Source: Stappia sp. ES.058 (GTDB lineage: Bacteria; Pseudomonadota; Alphaproteobacteria; Rhizobiales; Stappiaceae). From it: DNA of 64,000 nucleotides. Shown piece by piece: positions 9,094-17,391 of this stretch. Location: NCBI RefSeq assembly GCF_900105595.1, contig NZ_LT629784.1, positions 3,038,001 to 3,102,000 of the forward strand, in the 5' to 3' direction. The notes under the pieces are model-generated. The model did no database searches. It was not told where the DNA came from and saw only the letters and a program-made list of their open reading frames with translations. The translations under genes and the position numbers were made by a program. How positions within the stretch are numbered: the first letter of the stretch is position 1; each line of letters begins with the position of its first letter.

Positions 9094-9750
9094 ATGAAAC
9101 GGATCGTCGCATGCCTGATTGCCGCAGTGTCGCTTGCCCTGACCGGGGCGGCCCGGGCGGATCAATTCCATTCCGGCAGCTTCATGCTGTCCCCGAGCGC
9201 GAAGACGCTCGTCCTGATGGACCCGCCGCCGGATGCGCCCTTGCTCATTGCGCTGCAATGCGACGACATAACCATTGACAGCGAATACCCGCGCTACCGG
9301 GTAACCGTCGACGGCGCACAAGTCATCTCGACGTTCAACGAGGAAAGCGGCGCCTTCGTGAAAGGGCGCGAGATCTCGGTCCATCTGCAACAGGACCGCC
9401 CGAACAAACCCTGCACCTGGACGGCTTTGGGCGACACGACGGAGAGCTTTTCCTCCGAGTGGCGCTACGACCCGAGCCGCGATCACACGATGATGCTCGC
9501 CGCCTTCGACACGCCGACCCGTTTCCAGATCGCCTTCAACGCCAGCAACGTCTCCTGCGATCCGGGCACCGTGACGCTCTACCGGGACGGCAAGGAACTG
9601 CGGGATCCGGGCGGCGACCCGATGCCGCTGCTGGCCGGCAGCAGTTTCATCGGAACCGCACGCATCGTGCATCTGACGATTGCCGGCGGCTGCCAGGGCG
9701 ACGGCCGCTACACCGGTACGATATCGGTGCCTGCGACCGCCGCGAACTAG
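9094..9750 (+). CDS. Hypothetical exported protein with two probable disulfides
   Basis: Family not recognised. 218 residues. Residues 1-22 form a clear signal peptide (MKRIVACLIAAVSLALTGAA) with a probable cut at ARA-D, so the mature protein is periplasmic or secreted. It looks beta-rich and contains four mature cysteines (LQCDD, NKPCTW, NVSCDP, GGCQGD), suggesting two disulfides. Stand-alone on the plus strand, 80 bp after phnF. Convergent with the next small exported protein across a 33-bp gap containing a GC inverted repeat (AGGCCCG 9755-9761 with CGGGCCT 9771-9777) that could end both messages. Confidence 0.75.
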   Translation: MKRIVACLIAAVSLALTGAARADQFHSGSFMLSPSAKTLVLMDPPPDAPLLIALQCDDITIDSEYPRYRVTVDGAQVISTFNEESGAFVKGREISVHLQQDRPNKPCTWTALGDTTESFSSEWRYDPSRDHTMMLAAFDTPTRFQIAFNASNVSCDPGTVTLYRDGKELRDPGGDPMPLLAGSSFIGTARIVHLTIAGGCQGDGRYTGTISVPATAAN

Positions 9751-9783
9751 GATGAGGCCCGGCCGGGCCACGGGCCTGCCCCG

Positions 9784-10119
9784 TCAGGGAAGATAGGTCA
9801 GGCTTTCCAGCGTCGGCCCGTCCCAGAACTGGAACCGCGCGACGACGGATTTTTCAAAAAGGTCGTCCTCCCCCGCAACGGTCTCCTCGCAGCCCGCGAA
9901 CAACATGTCGCGGCTGACCTGTCCGGCGGCCTCGTCATAGGCATAGTCCCAGTTGATCGGCCCGTCGCATTTGCCGAGGCCCGCGACCATGGCCGCAACG
10001 CCCGCCGCCCCGGCCGGGGTTGCCAGGAACCGCTTGAAGTCGACCTCATCGGCCATCGCGCCCGACACCAGGGTCGCGCTCAGGACGCAGGCCCCGGCAA
10101 ATGTCTTCACAAACCTCAT
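9784..10119 (-). CDS. Small exported hypothetical protein
   Basis: Not recognised. 111 residues with a signal peptide (MRFVKTFAGACVLSATLVSGAMA, probable cut before DEVDF). The mature part is about 88 residues, acidic, with two cysteines (KCDGPINWDYAYDE and AGCEETVAGE) that may form one disulfide. No neighbour points to a function. The 178 bp upstream of it contain no gene I can support. Confidence 0.65.
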   Translation of the reverse strand: MRFVKTFAGACVLSATLVSGAMADEVDFKRFLATPAGAAGVAAMVAGLGKCDGPINWDYAYDEAAGQVSRDMLFAGCEETVAGEDDLFEKSVVARFQFWDGPTLESLTYLP

Positions 10120-10297
10120 TTGATCCCCATCGTCCGGTATGTCTGCGGCACAGCGCCGACCAGCGGCGACCGGAAGCGCCCGCGCGTCGCGAACAGGTGG
10201 CAGCCAACTTCCAAAGATTGAGTAAACCCATGCGCTTGCACATCACTGGGCGCCGGAGTGAACCGTCAGGTCGCTTCCTCGTGTTCTCTCGCCTCGA

Positions 10298-10591
10298 TCA
10301 GAACACCGCACTCCAGGGATGCACGGAGGGTCGGGCTTCGGGATGTGTGCGCAGGTAATGATGCAGCACATGCAACAGTTCGCGCACATGATCGGCGTTG
10401 TCGCGCGCGCGTGCGGCGCGAATGTCGTCGATAATCATGTCGCGCACACGGGCCTCGCCGGTACTCGCCTGGGACAGATATTGCGCCAGACCGCAAGCGA
10501 CCGCCTCGCTGATATGCTCGTGTTCGGCAATCGCGCGGATTTCATCCTCGCTGAGACCGCTCAACGCCACACAGTCCGCCAGACTGATCAT
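10298..10591 (-). CDS. Small conserved helical protein, function unknown
   Basis: 97 residues beginning MISLADCVALSGLSEDEIRAIAEHEHISEAVACGLAQYL. This N-terminal pattern (LADCVALxGLxxxEIxAIAEHEHI) is familiar from small uncharacterised alphaproteobacterial proteins, but I know no function. Predominantly helical, His- and Arg-rich C-terminal half (HHYLRTHPE). No signal peptide. Monocistronic, divergent from the halogenase gene across 166 bp in which I see no strong promoter. Confidence 0.7.
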   Translation of the reverse strand: MISLADCVALSGLSEDEIRAIAEHEHISEAVACGLAQYLSQASTGEARVRDMIIDDIRAARARDNADHVRELLHVLHHYLRTHPEARPSVHPWSAVF

Positions 10592-10757
10592 GATCTCTTC
10601 CCCACGATCCGTGACTCAGCGTCAAGGATGTCACCAAACGCTCAGGTTTCCAACTTCGCGAAATTGCGGACACCAACCGCGAGACGCATGCGCTTGACCA
10701 ATCCACGGTTGCGGACCATCCTGAGGCCTGTGAACCGGAAAAAAAGCAAACTGCCCC

Positions 10758-12173
10758 ATGAGCGACCTCAGGCAAACCGACATCGCCGTGATCGGAGGCG
10801 GCGCAACCGGATGGATGGCAGCCGCCTACCTGAAGCGCTTTCTGCCGTCGGCCGGAATAACCGTGATGGAATCGCCCACCGTCGCGCCGCTCGGCGTCGG
10901 GGAATCGCTCAACGACATCTCGCGGCGCTTCAACTCAGCCCTCGGGCTCGATGAGCACGATTTCCTGCGCGCCACCGACGGGACCTACAAGATCGGCATC
11001 CGCTTCGAGAACTTCGACCGTCCGGGCGGGGATTTCTACCACCCGTTCGGCCGGCCCGGCACACACCACAGAGCACGACCAGATGCTCAAGAGGCCTATG
11101 CCGCGACCGGATTGTGCCGACAAAACCGCTTCGACCCCGGCCAGGAGGCGCGCGGCTATCACGTCTGCGCCACCCGTTACAGTGCTGTCCTGCGCGACTT
11201 CGCCCGCGCGCTCGGCGTCCATCACATCAAGCGCCATGCACGCGACGTTGAGCGTATTGGCGACGACGTCGCAAGTGTGGAAGGCGTGTCGGCGGATCTC
11301 TTCATCGACTGCACCGGCTTTCGGGCGCTGCTCATCGGGGAAGCGCTCGACACCCCCTTCGAACCGCTGTCCGACGTGCTTTTCAATGATGCTGCCGTTG
11401 CGCTGCGCGTGCCCTATGACGCGGTGAGCGAGCGGCCCTTCCCCTACACCCGCTGCACGGCAATGGACGCCGGCTGGATCTGGCGCATCCCGCTCTGGTC
11501 CAGGCTTGGCGCCGGCTATTGCTACAGTTCAGCCCATATCTCACCCGCACAGGCGGAGGCGGACCTGCGGGCCGAGCTGAAACTGCCCCCCGGCACGCCG
11601 GACTTTGCGGGCACTTCGGACACAGCGTGGGGAGACCACGATCTCAAGCCGATGCATATCGCCTTCCGCCACGGACGCCACGCGCGCGCCCGGCGTGGCA
11701 ACTGCGTGGCGCTCGGCGGCGCCTTCGGCTTTATCGAACCGCTGGAATCCACCGGCCTTTCGATGACCCAGGCAGCGATCATGGCGCTGGTCCCCGGACT
11801 TGCCGACCTCGGCGGATGGGACCGGCTGTGCCGAGACCGCTTCGACACCACCGTGGACTTCATCTTCGCCCACTACTGGCTGAGCAAACGCATGGACACA
11901 GCCTACTGGCGCGACCTGAAGCAATGCACTCCCAGCCGACGCCTGTCACGGGTGATCGAGGCTGCCGGGCGCGGCGACTACCGTGCGATCGAAACCGATC
12001 CCGGCTTTTTCTACCGACCGAGCAACTGGGACGTCGTGCTTTCCGGCATGGGCGCCTTCGATGACCGTCCGCGCATCGTCGCCACAGATCCGGAAGATCG
12101 TCACTGCCCCGATTTCGTTTCCCATCTCGCCACCCACATTCACGGACCCACCAAATGGTCTCAGCTTCAATAG
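10758..12173 (+). CDS. Flavin-dependent tryptophan-halogenase family protein
   Basis: 471 residues. FADH2-dependent halogenases make HOCl/HOBr at the flavin and pass it to a catalytic lysine. Visible features: dinucleotide motif GGGATG at 13-18, lysine K78 in TYKIGIRFENF at the position of PrnA/RebH K79, the diagnostic GWIWRIP motif (W-x-W-x-I-P) at 239-245, and EPLESTG at 327-333 whose Glu330 probably matches the second catalytic residue. It is shorter than PrnA/RebH (about 530), as in peptide- or protein-associated members. No flavin reductase is nearby. The next gene overlaps its end by 19 bases. Substrate unknown; free Trp, a peptide or the His-rich protein at 26840-27826 are candidates. 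Confidence 0.88.
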   Translation: MSDLRQTDIAVIGGGATGWMAAAYLKRFLPSAGITVMESPTVAPLGVGESLNDISRRFNSALGLDEHDFLRATDGTYKIGIRFENFDRPGGDFYHPFGRPGTHHRARPDAQEAYAATGLCRQNRFDPGQEARGYHVCATRYSAVLRDFARALGVHHIKRHARDVERIGDDVASVEGVSADLFIDCTGFRALLIGEALDTPFEPLSDVLFNDAAVALRVPYDAVSERPFPYTRCTAMDAGWIWRIPLWSRLGAGYCYSSAHISPAQAEADLRAELKLPPGTPDFAGTSDTAWGDHDLKPMHIAFRHGRHARARRGNCVALGGAFGFIEPLESTGLSMTQAAIMALVPGLADLGGWDRLCRDRFDTTVDFIFAHYWLSKRMDTAYWRDLKQCTPSRRLSRVIEAAGRGDYRAIETDPGFFYRPSNWDVVLSGMGAFDDRPRIVATDPEDRHCPDFVSHLATHIHGPTKWSQLQ

Positions 12174-12817
12174 ATCGCGCCGACCCCCAAGGCCTTGCAA
12201 CGCTGGAGCCGGTCCGCAGCCTCACGGTGGACCGGGTTCCGTTGCACCTCTACCGCTGGACGGACGGTCAGGCGCTTGCCGAAGTCCGAGCGGCGGTGCT
12301 TGCGCGCGAGGCGGAGATCCTGAGCCTGCCGCGCAGCGCGGAGTGGAGCGCACGTCACGACCACGTCGCCTCGTCGCGCTATGCCAGCTACAACCTCCTG
12401 GCGCTTGAGGAACCGGCATTCGCCATGCTCGGAAAGGCGATCCGCGCCAGCGTCAACGCGCTGCGCGCGGCGCGCGGCTTGCCCGAAAAGCCGATGTACA
12501 TCCAGTGCTGGTCGAACATCCTGCGCGCGGGGCAGGCGCTTCCGCGCCATGCCCATCCCTATCCGATGCACGGCCACATCAACATTTCCACCGCCGGAAG
12601 CGTGACGCGCTACGGCGTGAGCGAGCCGGTGGAGATCGACAACCGGCCGGGCGATATCACTCTGTTCGCCGGGCCCGGCCTTGCCCATGAGGTGCCGGCC
12701 TACACAGGCCCGGACGCCCGCATTTCCGTGGCCTTCGATCTCCTGCCGGTCGTCTGGGTCGAGGCGGACCCGCGCTGGAAGAAACGCCACGCGGAGCGCA
12801 GTTTCATTCCGTTTTGA
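12155..12817 (+). CDS. Putative 2-oxoglutarate/Fe(II) oxygenase-like protein
   Basis: 220 residues. The C-terminal half resembles the putative 2OG-Fe oxygenase family PF13759: QCWSNILRAGQALPRHAHPYPMHGHINIST, then PGDITLFAGPGLAHEVPAY and ARISVAFDL. Candidate iron ligands are H132/H134 or H139/H141 with distal H178, and R189 for 2-oxoglutarate. No clear acidic ligand follows the first His, so metal binding or even activity could be non-standard. ATG at 12155 lies inside the halogenase gene (19-base overlap), implying translational coupling and a shared task. Convergent with the dehydratase gene 27 bp away. Confidence 0.65.
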   Translation: MVSASIDRADPQGLATLEPVRSLTVDRVPLHLYRWTDGQALAEVRAAVLAREAEILSLPRSAEWSARHDHVASSRYASYNLLALEEPAFAMLGKAIRASVNALRAARGLPEKPMYIQCWSNILRAGQALPRHAHPYPMHGHINISTAGSVTRYGVSEPVEIDNRPGDITLFAGPGLAHEVPAYTGPDARISVAFDLLPVVWVEADPRWKKRHAERSFIPF

Positions 12818-12844
12818 CGAGACCCGCGTCCCCGCCTTCCCGCT

Positions 12845-14362
12845 TCACCCGGCGGGCGCGAGCGCGGTCTTGATCTCGCGCACCAGCGGGTCAAGCGCGG
12901 CTTCGCTCAGTTTCGAGAGCCGGCGCAAGGCAACGTCCCGACCGTTCAAGAGAGGGGAAAGCGCCAGCCCGCCTTCAACAATTCGAGGCCCGCCGCCGGT
13001 CTCGACATGATAGAATTTCGGAATGGACAGCCGAACCAGTTCGGCGCATTCGCTGGCGACAATCGCATCCGCGACATCGGCGGAAAGCGGCGCGGACAGC
13101 GGCAGTCCGGCGATCATGTTCGCGATCCAGTCAGGCGAGCACCCCGCCGCCAGATAGCCGGCCAGGAGCTCGCCATAGAGCACGGTGGCGCGCGCCACAA
13201 ACCGCCCCTCGCCGAAGGGCGTTCGAAACGGCGCGCCCGCGCATGAAAGCGCCTCGCGCAAGCGCAAGGCATCGTCCGCCGCCTCCAGAAACCCTTGCGC
13301 CACTCCCTCGCCGTGCCCCGACGCGGGCACGGCCAGTTCTCCCGTATGCGGCAAATTGGACAGGCTGTCTTCGGCGACATCGCATCTGGCGAGCGACACA
13401 CGCCCGTCAGTGTCAACGCTGAACCGGCGAACCGTATGACACGGTGCGGTCGAAACAGGCAGGCCCGCGCGCGACCGTTGCCCGTCTGCTCCCGCCGCCG
13501 GCAGGAATCCGGTTGTTGCCAGCGGCGCGGCATGGGCATCGTCGCCAGGATAAAAACACGCCTCGCAATCGACGAGCCAGGGTTCTCCGCCCCGGGCAAC
13601 GAGATTGGAGGCGACCGCATCGCGCGAATTGGTCAGCCACAGCCAGAAAAGCAAATGCCCTGCGCGGCGGAAATAGGCATCCACCTCCTCACCATCCGCC
13701 GCGGCACGGGCCTCGACCCACCGGCACCAGCCATAGCCATCACACACAAGGGTGAATGGTGCATAAAGCACCGAGACGGCCCCGTGCCCGTCGAGCCAGT
13801 GGCCAAGGTCGGCCCAGACAGCCTCGCGCGCCACCGGCCGGGGCTTGTAGGCCAGCACGCTGCCCTCATCGAACGCAATACGCCGCACGCAGGCGCCGCG
13901 ATGATATTCTCCGCGAGCGCCCGAAATCCGCGCCACGCCAGCACTTCCGGACATGCCAAACGCACGGTCGAGCGCCGCCGCATCCGCATCAAGCCGCGCC
14001 ATCATCGCGGCAACGCCAGCCGTCCAGTCAGCAAGAAACACCGTCAGTTGCCGGGAGAGACTGCGCGCGCCGGCCTGCCCGGCAGCCTCTTGAAAGGTCG
14101 CGAAATCGCCGGTTGCCGAAAGACCGGACAGCGGACGCGGCGCACCGGCGGCTTGCGCCATCACCGTATCGGCAAGCGCGATCTCGCAAAGCGCATCGGC
14201 CGCCTCATCCACCAGGTCGCACAAGGCCGCCGGCGCCAGGCGCACCCCGGGCGCATCCACCTGCATTTGGGCGGTCCGCTGCGCGTGCGCCACCGCATGC
14301 GTTGCCAGCGTGCGGCAGACATCGAACTCCGGCAGATCCCGTGCCCGGCCGTGATAGATCAC
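12845..14362 (-). CDS. Stand-alone LanM-type dehydratase domain (DUF4135), no cyclase
   Basis: 505 residues using a GTG start that overlaps the JmjC stop (GTGA). The protein matches the N-terminal dehydratase half of class II lanthipeptide synthetases: GEYHRG at 151-156, AYKPRPV with K173, NSRDAVASN at 245-253, WLVDCEACF at 262-270 (D265), FVARATVLYGELL at 388-400 and RLSIPKFYH at 444-452. LanM enzymes phosphorylate then eliminate Ser/Thr. The D-x-H-x-x-N loop reads D-A-V-A-S-N, so the His is replaced by Val; the D-x-H of the first motif reads E-Y-H. There is no C-terminal LanC zinc cyclase, so lanthionine rings are not expected. The longer open frame upstream (to 14800) is in JmjC coding sequence and is not used. 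Confidence 0.75.
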   Translation of the reverse strand: MIYHGRARDLPEFDVCRTLATHAVAHAQRTAQMQVDAPGVRLAPAALCDLVDEAADALCEIALADTVMAQAAGAPRPLSGLSATGDFATFQEAAGQAGARSLSRQLTVFLADWTAGVAAMMARLDADAAALDRAFGMSGSAGVARISGARGEYHRGACVRRIAFDEGSVLAYKPRPVAREAVWADLGHWLDGHGAVSVLYAPFTLVCDGYGWCRWVEARAAADGEEVDAYFRRAGHLLFWLWLTNSRDAVASNLVARGGEPWLVDCEACFYPGDDAHAAPLATTGFLPAAGADGQRSRAGLPVSTAPCHTVRRFSVDTDGRVSLARCDVAEDSLSNLPHTGELAVPASGHGEGVAQGFLEAADDALRLREALSCAGAPFRTPFGEGRFVARATVLYGELLAGYLAAGCSPDWIANMIAGLPLSAPLSADVADAIVASECAELVRLSIPKFYHVETGGGPRIVEGGLALSPLLNGRDVALRRLSKLSEAALDPLVREIKTALAPAG

Positions 14363-15600
14363 GCCGGTGGACAGAGCGTGAGGAGCCCGTTGCGCGCAAG
14401 CATGCGCACCAGGTCGACACGGGCGTCGATGTCGAGCGGTTCGGGAAGGTCGCGCGCGCAAAACGGCGCATGGGAGCGCGCGATCCAGCGCAACGCGCCG
14501 CCGGCCACCAGCGGCGCCTCGATGCAGCCCGGCTGGAGATCCTCGTCGGTTGCAAGGCCGATCCCGGGAAACTGGATGCGCACCGCCCCATCCTTTTCGT
14601 AGACGTGACAGGGGCATTCCGGACGGCGCAGAACCTGCGTGTCGGCGTCGATTTCCTCCGCCCGCGTCGCGACCCGGATATGTTCGCCCGGCAGGGGGCG
14701 CAACTGCGCGCCGAGACTTTCCATCAGCCGCTCCATCGCGAGCTTCCGGGGGCGTCGCTTGCCGCCGGTCTCGGCGAGACGCGCAAGCTTTTCCGCGCAC
14801 AACGCATCGAAGGCCTCCCCGTCGAGCTGGAGGATCGAGCTGCGAAATGCGGGGTCCTGTTCCGCCGCGACCTGCACCAGGGCCGACAGATAGTCTACCC
14901 AGCGCAGCGGTCTGAAGCCCATCGTCAGATGGAAGGAGTGTCCCTGAAGCGTGTGCGGCCCGTGCACCAGGCCACGCGGCACATAAAGAAGATCGCCCGG
15001 CTCGAGATCGAAGACGGCGGTCGGCTCGCCCACGCTGGCCTGGTCGATCAGATGGATTTGCCGGTCGATCGGAAGCTCCAGCCGCTGGTCGAACAGCGGC
15101 CAGCGCTTGGTGCCCTCCAACTGCAGGATGAAAACGTCATGCGTGTCGAAATGGGCGAGGAACCCCTGCTGCTCGGTGGGCGTCAGAAACCCGTTGGCCG
15201 CGACCTTGCCGCCGAACTCCGCCTCGATGGTGCGCGCCACCCGCGCCACCGGCACCGACATCGTGTCCATGCCGTTGAGGATCAGCGTGCAGCCGTCGGC
15301 GAGCCGGTCCACCGACCAGCGAAACAGGCTCTTGCCCTGCGAGGGATGCGGCATCGCGAAATAGCTGCCGCGGCGGTTGACCCTCAGCACCCGGCGCAGC
15401 TTTTCCTCCTGGCTCCACAGCAGATGCTCGAAGCCCTCGATATCGGGAAAGCCCGGATAGCGCTCGGCGACGCTTTTGCCGGTGAGATGGAGCGGCGCCT
15501 TTTCGTAGTGGTCGGCGAAAAACTCTTCCACCGACAGCGGCGCGAGCAGCGAGGCGAGGCTCGCCGACGCTTCCGCCGGCGTGCTTGCCCGGACGGTCAT
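14359..15600 (-). CDS. JmjC-domain Fe(II)/2OG oxygenase (ribosomal-oxygenase/cupin-like)
   Basis: 413 residues. Family members (YcfD/RoxA, MINA53, NO66) hydroxylate arginine or histidine side chains in proteins. The iron triad is H150-x-D152 in AHFDTHDVFILQLEGTKRW with distal H213 in GDLLYVPRGLVHGPHT. The N-terminal SVEEFFADHYEKAPLHL also fits. The C-terminal region has a winged-helix-like end (ARVDLVRMLARNGLLTL) as in RoxA. It starts 16 bp after the NHLP gene with GGGAGA before ATG, and its stop overlaps the dehydratase start, so the three form one operon. This context suggests peptide tailoring rather than ribosome modification. Confidence 0.82.
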   Translation of the reverse strand: MTVRASTPAEASASLASLLAPLSVEEFFADHYEKAPLHLTGKSVAERYPGFPDIEGFEHLLWSQEEKLRRVLRVNRRGSYFAMPHPSQGKSLFRWSVDRLADGCTLILNGMDTMSVPVARVARTIEAEFGGKVAANGFLTPTEQQGFLAHFDTHDVFILQLEGTKRWPLFDQRLELPIDRQIHLIDQASVGEPTAVFDLEPGDLLYVPRGLVHGPHTLQGHSFHLTMGFRPLRWVDYLSALVQVAAEQDPAFRSSILQLDGEAFDALCAEKLARLAETGGKRRPRKLAMERLMESLGAQLRPLPGEHIRVATRAEEIDADTQVLRRPECPCHVYEKDGAVRIQFPGIGLATDEDLQPGCIEAPLVAGGALRWIARSHAPFCARDLPEPLDIDARVDLVRMLARNGLLTLCPPA

Positions 15601-15616
15601 GACGTTCTCCCGTGGG

Positions 15617-15913
15617 TCAGAACAGCTCGAGCTGAATGGCGACCATCTGCGCGGCGATCGTCATCAGGTCGTCCCTGTCGAGCTTCAGCAGATCCGGGGG
15701 CGAGGGAATGACGATGTTCTTGTGGGTCTTGGTGTCGAAGTGAAACTGGACCTTGACGTCGCCGCCCTTCTCGAACTCGAAGCCCTCTTCCTCGAGCATC
15801 CGGTGCGGCTGTTCCGACAGCATTTTGGCATAGTCCGGATCGGTCCAGGCCTTGACCACGATCCGCGCCATGATCTCGCGATTTCCCTTGTCATCCTTCG
15901 GTGAGCTGACCAT
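15617..15913 (-). CDS. Nitrile-hydratase-alpha-like leader peptide (NHLP), RiPP precursor or scaffold
   Basis: 98 residues. Residues 12-72 match the NHLP leader type: REIMARIVVKAWTDPDYAKM, then LSEQPHRMLEEEGFEF, VQFHFDTKTHKNIVIPSPP. In this family the region after the PSPP segment ends in a Gly-Gly or Gly-Ala cut site followed by a core. Here it reads DLLKLDRDDLMTIAAQ then MVAIQLELF: no double glycine, and the last 26 residues contain one Thr and no Ser, Cys, Trp or Tyr. It is the first gene of the NHLP-JmjC-dehydratase operon, with AGGGAG upstream. It may be a precursor with a minimal core, or a carrier/scaffold peptide. Confidence 0.78.
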   Translation of the reverse strand: MVSSPKDDKGNREIMARIVVKAWTDPDYAKMLSEQPHRMLEEEGFEFEKGGDVKVQFHFDTKTHKNIVIPSPPDLLKLDRDDLMTIAAQMVAIQLELF

Positions 15914-16028
15914 TTTCCCGTATCTCCCTCAAATCTCGTACAAAAATCATGACCCCTCCCTTTCGGGAGGACGGAAACATCTGCGGCGACATGAAAACGC
16001 GGGAACGATCCGGTCGCCACACCTTAAA

Positions 16029-16058
16029 AGTGTAGTCAGAAACACTAGAAAAGTTCAA
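16029..16058 (-). promoter_or_regulatory. Candidate sigma70-type promoter of the NHLP operon
   Basis: On the minus strand TTGAAC (16053-16058) and TACACT (16029-16034) are separated by 18 bases, about 115 bp upstream of the NHLP start, in the AT-rich part of an otherwise GC-rich 254-bp intergenic region. No other gene was seen between 15914 and 16167. Confidence 0.4.
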
Positions 16059-16167
16059 TCAAACAAAAAACGCGCCAAGGTTGCATTCATGGGCGAAGCA
16101 ATGCCGCAGTCCCCGCTTCGACACTCGCCGGCAACCCGGCCTGACCCGCCAGGCCCGGGCACGCGCA

Positions 16168-17328
16168 TCAGGCGGTCAGCTTGCGCTCCAGGCCGCACAG
16201 CATGTCGAGGCAGGACTGAAGCTGGTCGCGGCTGACGAATTCGTCCGGCTTGTGTGCCTGGGCGATCGATCCGGGTCCGCAGACGACCGCCGACATGCCG
16301 AACGCCTGAAACAGCCCGGCTTCCGTGCCGAAGGCAACCACATCGGCGCCATTGGCGCCCGTGAGTTCGGCAACGATGCGCCGCGCCTCGTTGTCGTCGA
16401 CGGGCTCAAGCCCCGCGACCTCGCCGATCACCTCCGTGACAATATCCGCATCCGCGGAAACGGCCCGCATCGCCGGCAGCAATTCATCGGCCACGTAGGC
16501 TTCGATGCGCGAACGCACGAACAGGCGGTCGGCCTCCGTCACGGGCCGCATTTCCCAGTCGACACTGCAATGGCCGGGAATGACATTATGCGCGACACCG
16601 CCGGTGAGACGCCCGACCTGCACCGTCGTCCAGGGCGGGTCGAACCGGCTCGCGGCCGGCGCGCGCGCCTTCAGCGCCTCGCGCAGCTCCATCAGTCGCG
16701 CAACGTAGCGCACGGCATATTCAACGGCATTGACGCCCGCATCCGGGGCCGACGCATGTCCTTCAAATCCGGTGAAGCGTGTGGTGTATTCGCAGCATCC
16801 CTTGTGGCCCTCGATAATGCGCATCTCGGTCGGTTCACCGATGATCGCCACAGACGGGCGCAGTTCCAGCCGCGCGAGATCGTCGACGAGCTGGCGGGCG
16901 CCGAGACATCCCACCTCCTCGTCGAACGTGAAGGAAAAATGCAGCGGCCGGGTGAGCTTTTGCGCGGCATAGCGCGGTGCAACGGCCATAGAGGCGGCGA
17001 TGAACCCCTTCATGTCGCAACTGCCGCGCCCGTAGAGCAGCCCGTCGGCCTCGCGCAAGCGGAAGGGGTCGGACGACCAGTCCTGATCCTCCACCGGCAC
17101 CACGTCGCTGTGGCCGGACAGCACGATGCCACCGTCGACTTCCGGACCAAGCGTTGCGAAGAGATTGGCCTTGTGACCGGTGTGATCGATCATCACATGG
17201 GTGCGCGCGCCCAGTTCGCCGAGGTAATCCGCAGCATAGGCGATCAGTTCCAGATTGCTGTCGCTGGACACGGTCGGAAAGGCGATCAGGTCGGCGAGAA
17301 TGTCGTGCGTGTCATCGATCAGGGCCAT
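16168..17328 (-). CDS. M20-family deacetylase, ArgE/acetylornithine-deacetylase-like, in the ectoine cluster
   Basis: 386 residues. The zinc-ligand pattern of M20 enzymes is complete: H73-x-D75 (SGHSDVVP), D105 (RGSCDMKGF), general base/ligand E137-E138 (TFDEEVG), E165-type GEPTEM and a late His in IAQAHKPDEF. ArgE removes an N-acetyl group from the alpha-amine of N-acetylornithine. It sits 63 bp downstream of the ectoine hydrolase gene in the same direction. Ectoine hydrolysis gives N-alpha-acetyl-diaminobutyrate, normally deacetylated by DoeB/EutE, and no DoeB-like gene is visible. I infer that this enzyme does that step. A role in arginine synthesis is the alternative. Confidence 0.82.
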   Translation of the reverse strand: MALIDDTHDILADLIAFPTVSSDSNLELIAYAADYLGELGARTHVMIDHTGHKANLFATLGPEVDGGIVLSGHSDVVPVEDQDWSSDPFRLREADGLLYGRGSCDMKGFIAASMAVAPRYAAQKLTRPLHFSFTFDEEVGCLGARQLVDDLARLELRPSVAIIGEPTEMRIIEGHKGCCEYTTRFTGFEGHASAPDAGVNAVEYAVRYVARLMELREALKARAPAASRFDPPWTTVQVGRLTGGVAHNVIPGHCSVDWEMRPVTEADRLFVRSRIEAYVADELLPAMRAVSADADIVTEVIGEVAGLEPVDDNEARRIVAELTGANGADVVAFGTEAGLFQAFGMSAVVCGPGSIAQAHKPDEFVSRDQLQSCLDMLCGLERKLTA

Positions 17329-17391
17329 CGGGCACTCCCCTGGTTCTGGCCATGGTTTCCGGCCGTGAATACGGCCTCTCGTCTCGAACCT

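Noticed and set aside
14363..14800. N-terminal extension of the dehydratase frame upstream of the GTG at 14362
   Set aside because: It lies inside JmjC coding sequence, is Arg-rich and shows no LanM similarity; GTGA coupling explains the shorter start.
13756..15711. 651-codon plus-strand frame opposite the JmjC and dehydratase genes
   Set aside because: Antisense shadow; Arg/Pro/His-rich low-complexity translation, while the minus strand has clear JmjC and DUF4135 motifs.
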